Shown: positions 56,372-64,000 of the stretch, one piece after another | Numbering within the stretch: position 1 is the first letter of the stretch | How the letters are laid out: the number at the start of each line of letters is the position of its first letter | Assembly: GCA_022225965.2 (NCBI GenBank) | Contig: JAKJXP020000102.1 | Coordinates: 62,001-126,000, forward strand | Length of the DNA: 64,000 nucleotides | Source: Diatrype stigma | Lineage: Eukaryota; Ascomycota; Sordariomycetes; Xylariales; Diatrypaceae | Reading direction: 5' to 3' | Translations under genes and position numbers: made by a program | The notes under the pieces: generated by a model | Seen by the model: only the letters and a program-made list of their open reading frames with translations | The model's database searches: none | What the model was told of the DNA's origin: nothing

Positions 56372-57231
56372 GACGTTGAATGTTAAATGGACCGAGATGA
56401 AGAGACTATTCGCCTGTCTACTGGTATCGTGGAGGTATGACGTCGGCGAGGGGTTAACCACTCAGTTGCTCCCCTTTTGCGTGTGGGTATCCCCGGATGG
56501 ATGGGATGAAATCACCACACATACATACATATTAGCTTAATTAGCAGCATCAAACAGCAAAACGAAACGAAAGAAGAGAAGAAGCACTTTTGACTTGAAA
56601 CAACAGTTGGGAACGAGTACCCGCCATGTCATGATGTTGCGTTGCGATTGTATTTATCACGCTACGTTTACGATACACCGGTGCTCAGTGACTGCGATGG
56701 ATATAGGGGTCCTCTTTTGTTCAGTGCAAAAGTGCATGGGAACATGAGTGTGTAGTATGTACGACGGTCATGGCTCTTGTCTGTTTGGTTGACGGTGATG
56801 GCAATAAGAAAGGAACAGATGGATAGGGGTTAGGGGTAGAGTCAAATTATCATCAGAGACAGACATTGTCGGTGAGTAGTGGCAAGCCGTCTTGGCTTAC
56901 ATTACAGTTTTGGCTACGTTGCGATATCAAGGGAGATTCGTAAACAACGTCGTCTCTTGTGGAGCCAACGAAAAATAACCTCGTACATGTTCTGACTCTA
57001 CCGAATAGGCATTGATGGCAATTGCAGTGTTATTGGTAGCTGAATAATACATCGCTACATTTTTGTGTTCAATCATTGGGCCGCACAGGGAGTTACAAAC
57101 CCGCTTAGAAAGGAGTCGTAGAGTGTGGGGGAGTAAGTTTTAGTCAGACTGTTACGTGAATCTATTTGCGATGATAATTTCACCTCATAATGTCACGTGT
57201 TGGCTATAAGTTTTCGAATTTCTCTGTTCCC
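56372..57231. other. Intergenic region between convergent genes
   Basis: Spacer between the 3' ends of DSK2 and the membrane-protein gene. AT-rich, with CATACATACATA near 56519-56531. No gene is supported. Confidence 0.55.
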
Positions 57232-58470
57232 CTAGAGGTGTGGTATATACTCTGCCCAGCTGACTGCTACGAAAGCTTCGGCTGGCAATGATCGCATACA
57301 CCATGCCGACTCGAATAGGATGCAAAATCTTGTACAAAAGTATAGAAACCCCGGGATAAAGAACCACAAACAAGCAGGGAATCGACGCTTGTAGCCCCCC
57401 AGCGTATCAAGTCCAGTGTTTTTGAAGTCCTCCCTCCAGCAAATGATGACTTCGGCGATCCCATAGGTAGCAAGCAGAATCCACATCACGGAACAGTTAA
57501 CTTTCCAGAATATCTGCTCCCAGTAAGTCGGAAAGGAAGCATTCCAAGCTTCGAAATGGATACTTGCAAACGTTGCTGTTACAATTCCTAGCCATATATG
57601 TGCTCTTAGGTTTGGAACTTGGGGGTCGCGATCATTTGGAATACGCTTCATAGGGGTTGTCTGAAGGCCAGCTGCTTGGATCCATTGACAAACACGCTTG
57701 CTCCACTTCCTAGATATATATATATCTGGCTCTATGAAATCAAGTGGAGTGTCTAAGAAGGAATCTCCACCTGATTCACCAGCATTTTCCAAGACTTCGG
57801 CTATGTTGCGGTCCATTGTGATGGTAGTAGGGTTGAGGACGTCCAGGGGTTTCCTCCGCCAAAACCATAGGGTGGTAAAGCTGCATCCAGCAATACATAA
57901 GGTCGACAATTCCAGAGGCGTGATTGGCAGATTTTCGATTGCCCTGCCAATGACCTGTATCAGAAGAGATCCTGTTTGGATACAGGTAACAAGTCTGGTA
58001 ATGCCATCGGCTTTGCTCTTGTCACATATCTCCTCTCGTACAATGCTTGGTAGTTCAATGTACTCATGTCGTACCAAGTATTCAACCTGTCTTGCCGAAA
58101 TGGGGACGGGTTCATAATCTCGAGATCGAAGCACAAAACCCCCCATATCTGCGTAAAATGCGTGCTCCAAGGTCCATGTATCATGACCCAATGCATTCAT
58201 AGCCGCAACCGATCTATGCGCAGATGTCCACTGTCCACAAGCAAATAACATGGGCAACTCCGGCGCTAGAAGGCCAAGAAGAGTCCACCGAAGCTTACGC
58301 GCGAAATGGTTTCTGAAGTGGTCTTTCGGTGCCGGGACGTTGAGATGTAGCATTGTATAAAGACATAGGTAAAGAGTGGCGAAGCAGGACCACAGAATAT
58401 CGAGAGTGCCGCGTTGGTTCGGGGTCGAGACCCAACCATATCCTAAGCTGGAGCTGGAGCTGTCGTTCAT
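57232..58470 (-). CDS. Fungal multi-pass membrane protein of unknown function
   Basis: A single exon of 412 residues. The N-terminus reads GWVSTPNQRGTLDILWSC, then FATLYLCLYTMLHLNVPAP, a signature of a large ascomycete family usually named only as integral membrane or hypothetical. Several hydrophobic segments follow, including LEHAFYADMGGFVLR before a long soluble part, ITPLELSTLCIAGCSFTTLWFW, and four helices near the C-terminus (GIVTATFASIHFEAW, VNCSVMWILLATYGIAEVIIC, ACLWFFIPGFLYFC, LPAEAFVAVSW). Function is unknown. The coding sequence is noticeably less GC-rich than genes further left. The divergent neighbour is the MpaB-like oxygenase gene. Confidence 0.82.
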   Translation of the reverse strand: MNDSSSSSLGYGWVSTPNQRGTLDILWSCFATLYLCLYTMLHLNVPAPKDHFRNHFARKLRWTLLGLLAPELPMLFACGQWTSAHRSVAAMNALGHDTWTLEHAFYADMGGFVLRSRDYEPVPISARQVEYLVRHEYIELPSIVREEICDKSKADGITRLVTCIQTGSLLIQVIGRAIENLPITPLELSTLCIAGCSFTTLWFWRRKPLDVLNPTTITMDRNIAEVLENAGESGGDSFLDTPLDFIEPDIYISRKWSKRVCQWIQAAGLQTTPMKRIPNDRDPQVPNLRAHIWLGIVTATFASIHFEAWNASFPTYWEQIFWKVNCSVMWILLATYGIAEVIICWREDFKNTGLDTLGGYKRRFPACLWFFIPGFLYFCTRFCILFESAWCMRSLPAEAFVAVSWAEYIPHL

Positions 58471-59467
58471 CTTATGTAAATGTAGAGGTTATAATTGTCT
58501 GGTTTCTAATGATTCGAATATATTGCCTTCGTCTCGTCAGTTCTCTACCAAATTTTGACGGAGGATTCTGGGTCTATTGTATACCGTTTGGGTAGCTTCA
58601 TTCCAACTGGAAGCTTGAGGTATAGAGACTTGAAATGACCTGGGTGCATTAGGTAAAGGTTCTAGTTACTCTGATATTACCATACCAAACCCATTTGATA
58701 CTCTCGTGAAGTTGTACGTTACCTAGCTCACGTATTTGCTAGAAATGCATTATGAGCCCGATGAAGACAGGTTACTTCCCAGGAAGTGTGGAGGGCTGTC
58801 GAGAGGGTGTTCATGAATCTAATGGTTCCAAAAACCGCGGTACCTTTGAACTGCGCTTACTATTATTAGGACATGTACGACCCAACTGCATATCCCCTGG
58901 CGAATACACATAAGAAGTACCTGTTCAAAGATCCAACACGCTTGAAGCCTTGTGCTGTGATGGACCCTCGGCGTTTAAAGCTATATACGTTCGTAGAACT
59001 AGCCTACCTACAACAATTTACAGAGTACCGAGATGTAGACAGTTGTGAACAAACTGGCATTGATAGGCCTAGTTTTAATGCTTTACTAAACTAAGTTTCA
59101 CAGAGATCTTTTCTCGAAGACCTTATAGTTGGATGAATGGTTGTGCAATTTAGTGCTAGTCACTACATGTGCTAGATGACTACGGGTATGCTCAAAGGGT
59201 AATAACTGAATAGGTATTGTCGGTCTAGGTCAAGCGGGTGCCCAACCGGAGCAACCACTGAGAACAACGAGATTATATCGGTTTCATAGACCCTGGTACC
59301 AACGCCCAACCACGATGTAACCTTGTCATGCAAGCCACAACCAACAGCTGAACGATCAACACCTCTCTAAATCCTCAAAAAACCTCTCATGATCAACCTA
59401 GCATGCTTCAATATTGTTACTCCTTCAGGCAATCTGTCTTCACCACGTTTATTTATGCTATTGAGTT
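58471..59467. other. Divergent intergenic region
   Basis: Promoter region between the membrane-protein gene (minus) and the MpaB-like gene (plus). A 73-codon plus-strand frame at 58873-59094 is unrecognised and not called. AT-rich. Confidence 0.5.
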
Positions 59468-60802
59468 ATGGAGTGGCGAATTGTGATCAGTTTTATCGCC
59501 CTGTACCTTGTGATCGTGCGTATCCTAAGGTACCGTCGTCGCGATTTATTTCTTCGTAAATTCGGTGTTCATATGAATTCATCCACGCCAGAAATGAGCT
59601 TAGATGAAGCCTTTGCGATTGTGCGAGACCTTGCCGAGCTGGAATTCCCAACGATATTTTCTGGTTCGGTGTTTTTTGCACTATTCAAGGTAGGCCTCAT
59701 GGTACCAAATACCCCCTCCAAGGATTTTCGTTAACATGGAAAGACATACGGTATCCCGTCGATATCGAGCCTGCTAGTTGCAACTGGCCAGCTGAACAAC
59801 CCCACAACTGCTTCAAAACGTGCTGCTGATACAGGAATCATCATCACGGAGGTCGTCTTAAATGAACCATCATCATCTCGCAAGATCGATGGCATAGCTC
59901 GGATGAATTATCTGCATGGACGTTATAGGAAAGCTGGTAAGATCACAGACGATGACATGCTCTATACATTAGGCTTGTTTGCACTCGAACCAATGCGTTG
60001 GACGGATCTATATGAATGGAGAACTCTCACAATGGTCGAGAAATGTGCCCTTAGTGTCTTTTGGAGAGACCTAGGTGACTCTATGGATATCCCTTTCGAT
60101 CAACTCAAGCTCCAGTGCTCGGACTTGAACAATAGCCTTGCTTGGCTCGATGCACTTCAGTGCTGGTGTTCAAATTACGAAGCAAAGAACATGGTGCCGG
60201 CAAAGACAAACCAGGAGCTCTCAAGCGCTACCCTTGATATTGCTATGTTCCATGTGCCGAAACTACTGCGTGGAGTTGCATTAAGACTTATCAGCGCCCT
60301 ACTAGAGCCTCACTTGCGTGAAGCTATGATGTACGTCAAAGATACTTGCTATCACATGTCCTAGACTAATTATGTCGTACACATTACTTACTAGTCCTGA
60401 AGCATTGAGAATCCAAGCGTGGTTTACGAAGTTACGCTTCGCATAGCGATGAACATACGGAAATGGGTCGTCCGATATCTGTGCTTGCCTCGCCCAGCCT
60501 GGTTACGGGTGCTATGGTTCACGGATCAGCCCGACCCCTTGACAAGAAAGTACCACGCACTACAGTACATCTCCCATCCTTGGTACGTCAAGCCAAACTT
60601 CATTAATCGATGGGGCTTCATAGCTCTGCGCACGCGGCTGTGGGGAGGGGTACTTCCCGGTGAGGGAGGCGGTACGTACTGTCCTGAGGGTTACCATATA
60701 TCCGAGCTTGGGCCGGTTGCACTACAGGGAAAGGGGGAAGAAGACATGGAACGGACAAGAGCGCAACTCCGAGCGAAAGTAGGCTGCCCAAGGTTCATGT
60801 AA
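59468..60802 (+). CDS. ER-bound oxygenase of the MpaB/rubber-oxygenase type
   Basis: Three exons, 59468-59689, 59744-60330 and 60403-60802, encode 402 residues. An N-terminal membrane segment (VISFIALYLVIVRILRY) precedes the catalytic domain: ARMNYLHGRYRKAGKITDDD, then LGLFALEPMRWTDLYEWR, VFWRDLGDSMDIPFDQL, and later LRYL-type VVRYLCLPRPAW, HPWYVKPNFINRWG and YCPEGYHISELGP. MpaB is the ER-bound oxygenase that cleaves the farnesyl chain in mycophenolic acid biosynthesis; relatives resemble latex-clearing heme oxygenases. The substrate here is unknown. The third exon starts at the gaag acceptor (60402), the only one that keeps frame. A more standard ctag acceptor eight bases earlier would lead to a stop, so this junction deserves cDNA support. 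The gene is AT-richer than most here. Confidence 0.85.
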
Positions 60803-60906
60803 TAGATACAATGATATACTTAGTATGGAGCCGCAATAGAAGCATAAGCCATGTTCACAAAGGGATAAAGGCGTTCATATTGTAAGGACAAAACTCTATC
60901 TCAATC

Positions 60907-62642
60907 CTATAGTACGTAGCGGAAATCTGGATGTCTGTCTCCTTTTTTGCCTGCGTCGATCTCTCTTACCTTCTCATCCATACCCATCCCGTCACGTTTC
61001 TTGTTTATTTTCCTCAACGTATACCACATGGTTAAATATCCAACAGCTGCCAGAGTCATTGTGCAAAGGGATACAGCATGCCCGATAGTGTATCGACCAT
61101 CACTTGAAGTGAGCCGATAGATTTGTCCCGACTATGATGAGTTAGTATTTGGATGTAAGGTTGTAAGGGGGTCCCCAAGCTTGCACTAGGACGACGGAAG
61201 GACATCTCGGGGTTGATTTATTTCAAATGCATTAGGTTCTGGGACTTACCATGATACCAGCGCTGTTGCCAATGGTCTGTTGTAACCCAATGGCGGTAGC
61301 ACGCTTGAAATATCCAGCATTGCTATTGGAGAGCCAAGTGACGTTCAGTCCAACAACACAGTAGATTCCAGTCGCCGTAACAAAAGTCCCGAAATAGAGT
61401 GGACCAGTTGAGGTCATCGGAACACCCAGGAGAATCGCATAGCCCACGGCCGTTATCAGCGCCATGGGGACCATGAAGACGCCGCGGCGGTTAAAGCGGT
61501 CGGACATGAATGAGATGGCGATGTACACGCACGCAGCCCAAATGTAGACAGGCACCGTCAGCAGCTGGGTGCGCACGCTGTCGTAGCCGAACCCGCGGAT
61601 GATGATGGGCAGGAACGTGCCGAAGCCGAACGAGCACGTGTCGGCGCAGAACTGGCACCACGCCGAGAGCCAGACCTTGGGGTCCTTGAAGGCGAGCGCG
61701 ACCTCGGCCTTGTCGAGCGTCTCGGACTGGCCGAGGTAGACCTTGGTCTGCTCGTGGCGGATCCGCATGAGCGCCTTCTCGTCCTCGCGCAACCACCAGG
61801 CCGTCTCGAAGTTGTCCGGGAGCAGGAACACGGCGACGATGCCGACGACGACCGAGATGAGCCCCTCGACGAGGAACAGCCAGCGCCAGCCCGCGAGGCT
61901 CTTGGCGCCGTGGAGACCCGTCAGCCCGTAGGCCAGGAGGCCGCCGAACGCCCCGGACAAAGCCGAAGCGACGAAGAGGTACGAGATGCGCCGGGCTTGC
62001 TCTTCCTTCTTGTAGAAGGTGCTGAGGTACAGGGTCAAGCAGGGGAAGAGCCCGCTTTCGAAGGCGCCGAGCAGCAGGCGGGTGGCCAGGAGACCGGCGT
62101 AGTTCCGGATGAACGCCGAGCCGATAATGACGGCCGACCAGGCGATGATGAAGAATGGGATCAGACGGCTCGCCCTGAGCTTCTTAAGAGCTAGTGAAGC
62201 TGGTATCTCGAACGCGATATAGGTGACTGACCACATGTTAGTGTGTTCCCTTCGTCTTTCAGAGGACAGCTGCCTAGGACAAGAGCTTGGACGTACCATA
62301 GAAAACCGTCACGGCGACGTTCAGCTGATTGCCTTCTAAGTTGAGGTCCGTTGTCATGCCCGCAACTGCTGCATTTCCTGCATGGTTGATCAGCCTTGCA
62401 TTGAAAGAGAGCTCGAAGACAGATCGGAGTGCCTTACCAATATTGCTTCGATCTAGGTAGGCTACAAGGAAGAATAAAACCATCATAGGGCTTAGAAACA
62501 TATCCAGCTTCCTCAGAAGCCGTTTCTCTGCACCGGGATCGATCGCCAATTCGACCTGGCCGGGTGAATGCGGCTCAGCATCGCTACCGACCTTGATGTC
62601 GATTTCCATCTTCTCGGGAGGCGTCATGGGTGTGTTAGACAT
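60907..62642 (-). CDS. MFS permease, ACS (Dal5/Tna1-like) family
   Basis: Four exons on the minus strand, 62642-62438, 62377-62297, 62226-61250 and 61131-60907, encode 495 residues. The splices rebuild YLDRSNIG-NAAVAGMTTDL, TVFY-VTYIAFEIPASLALKK and NSAGIM-SGQIYRL. LDRSNIGNA is the helix-1 signature of the anion:cation symporter family. About twelve hydrophobic segments are present (YAGLLATRLLLGAFESGLFPCLTLY, GWRWLFLVEGLISVVVGIVAVFLLP, and so on), with a soluble N-terminus and a basic C-terminal tail. It probably imports a small carboxylate, amide or vitamin across the plasma membrane. It lies 3' to 3' with the MpaB-like gene, 104 bases apart, and shares its promoter with the Zn2Cys6 regulator on the other side. 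Confidence 0.92.
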
Positions 62643-63166
62643 GACATCTGATCCTACGCTGATGCTCTATTGGATCAGCAATATACAGACAACCAGCTTC
62701 GATCAGGCAGTCAGGGTGAAGAACATGTACATAATTCACAGTCATGTATTGGTTTAAAGGAGGTTGACACAACCTGATTCATATCTATATCTATAACAAA
62801 GTAGATGCATGCCGTCAGGGCAGGCTCGGGTCCAGAGACCTTAAGCCTATCATGATGACTTCGGTAGGAATATCCCGATGGATCATAAAGAATAAGCCGA
62901 TGCTTATCGTAGCATTACCCCGGCTTGTGTCCACTACGTAGTAACTGAGTGACCGGATCTCTGGAACCGGTGGAGAAAAGCAGTGGGATAGGTGGATTGT
63001 TGGAGATAGCAGCAGGGTTGTTATCAACTGGCTTTGATAACAGAATATAGTAACCGGGGTCAGGAGTCTCTATAGTTAATGTTATCAAAAGCCGATTCCC
63101 GCTTGAGCAGGGGAATCTCCGCATACTCAATCATCCACTCGACAATTGCCGATCGTGAAATCAACA
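62643..63166. promoter_or_regulatory. Divergent promoter of MFS permease and Zn2Cys6 regulator
   Basis: This 524-base spacer separates two divergent start codons. GTTATCAA at 63020-63027 faces TTGATAAC at 63034-63041, forming a perfect 8-base inverted repeat with a 6-base gap. A further GTTATCAA lies at 63081-63088. These contain GATA cores, the binding words of nitrogen regulators AreA/Nit2. CCGG at 62953-62956 and 62967-62970 (CCGG-N10-CCGG) has the symmetric layout of a Zn2Cys6 dimer site. Binding is inference. Confidence 0.6.
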
Positions 63167-64000
63167 ATGAGCAACGAATCAGACATGACGAAACGCCGAC
63201 GACTCAGTGTAAACATCGATAGTGACGACACAAATAGAACTCACGATCGTGCCATCGCCACGCCGCGAAAGAAGAGAGGCCGACATGCAGCAGCTTGTGC
63301 TTCATGTCATCGGAGGAAACAGCGGGTAGGCTACCTCAAAACACGCTGTGCCGTAGCCGGGTAACAATCTCTTGAGGTAGTTAGCTGATTGCGATGCCCT
63401 TGACAGTGTGACGGTGACCACCCCTGCTTTAACTGTAGCCGACGCAACGTCGGACATGCCTGTACATATGACAACTTATTTCCTCGCGATAGCGAGACAT
63501 CACCATCTAGCCAGACAGATAACAACCAAGGAACCCCGGCATACCCAAACTCAACTCTGAATGCCTCTGTCCCAACGACAGGTGCGCTTGAGCAAGCTCA
63601 AAGTCGAGAAGGACTATCGAGCCATGTTAGTCCACAGCAGAGACCATCTTTCTCGCACGACGAGTCCACTAGCTCTAGTACTGCGATCCAACCGAGAGGC
63701 AACAGGAGCACATCGCACTTACCAGAAAACCCGCCGGAATGCTCCGTCGGTGACTTATTCCGGAGTCGCGATGCGCCCTCGTTCTTCGGCTCCTCCTACT
63801 TCGGCCCGCAAGCAGCGGCCAAGGTCGTAGAAGCCCCGGCGCCCGACTTCTCGTCCGGCTTATCCCGCAAGGCCCTCGCAGGATCGACCCATTCGTTCCG
63901 CGACGAAGGGGGTCCGTTCTCCCAGATCTGGGACCTGCTGGGCTTGCTCCCGAGGAAGAAGTCGACCGTCGACCGGCTGGCCGAATGCTTCCTGCGCGAG
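63167..64000 (+). CDS. Zn2Cys6 transcription factor, truncated by the window edge
   Basis: Exon 1 is 63167-63325 and exon 2 runs from 63407 to the end of the window without a stop, giving 251 residues so far. The binuclear zinc cluster is split by the 81-base intron: CASCHRRKQR then CDGDHPCFNCSRRNVGHAC, with all six Cys. A basic stretch (TPRKKRGRHAAA) lies just before it. A long Ser/Asn/Gln-rich linker follows, then the start of the regulatory half (GGPFSQIWDLLGLLPRKKSTVDRLAECF), which resembles the beginning of a fungal-specific transcription factor domain. It should be a nuclear DNA-binding regulator, plausibly of the divergent permease gene. The rest of the gene lies outside the window. 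Confidence 0.9.

Noticed and set aside
1..64000. Search for intact transposons, long terminal repeats or a RIP-scarred repeat block
   Set aside because: No transposase, reverse transcriptase or integrase motif, and no long terminal or inverted repeat pair was seen by eye.

Overview
The window is nuclear DNA of a filamentous ascomycete (Pezizomycotina, most likely Sordariomycetes). The genes are split by short GT-AG introns, mostly 50-120 bases. Coding exons are GC-rich and lie in AT-richer spacers full of TAGG/CCTA tracts. The products are typical of moulds: a peroxisomal ABCD transporter, Trk potassium uptake, FKBP22, Yth1, Dsk2, DUF1776, DUF7587, a fungal amidase, an MpaB-type oxygenase and a Zn2Cys6 regulator. 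I modelled 24 protein genes by joining reading frames at splice sites; for each multi-exon model the exon phases sum to an intact frame. I saw no tRNA, rRNA, CRISPR array or intact transposon.

Layout. 1.2-25.8 kb: peroxisomal ABC half-transporter (+), DUF7587 protein (-), ACS-family MFS permease (+), glucosamine-6-phosphate N-acetyltransferase with an unusually long intron (+), small Ser/Thr/Tyr-rich protein (-), erythromycin-esterase-family protein (-), ER FKBP ending in HNEL (+), and the TRK potassium transporter (+). 28.1-40.6 kb: secreted Asn/Gly-linker protein (+), alpha/beta hydrolase (-), F-box protein (-), large GH31 alpha-glucosidase (-), a very small Cys-start protein (-) and the CCCH polyadenylation factor Yth1 (+). 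41.8-53.6 kb: five consecutive minus-strand genes (DUF1776, subtilisin-like protease, methyltransferase with a GC-AG intron, amidase, quinone-type oxidoreductase). 54.8-64 kb: ubiquilin Dsk2 (+), fungal multi-pass membrane protein (-), MpaB/rubber-oxygenase-like enzyme (+), a second ACS-family MFS permease (-), and a divergent Zn2Cys6 regulator (+) that runs off the right edge.

How the genes relate. Most are unrelated housekeeping or accessory genes with their own promoters. The clearest functional pairing is at the right end. The permease and the Zn2Cys6 regulator share a 524-base divergent promoter with GATA-containing inverted repeats and a CCGG-N10-CCGG element, which suggests a locally regulated uptake module. 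With the MpaB-like oxygenase next door, this may be the edge of a small metabolic cluster. I found no clearly new defence or mobile system. The least explained items are the intergenic TACCTAGGTA palindrome family, the DUF7587 protein, the doubly hydrophobic N-terminus of the GH31 enzyme and the two small low-complexity proteins.
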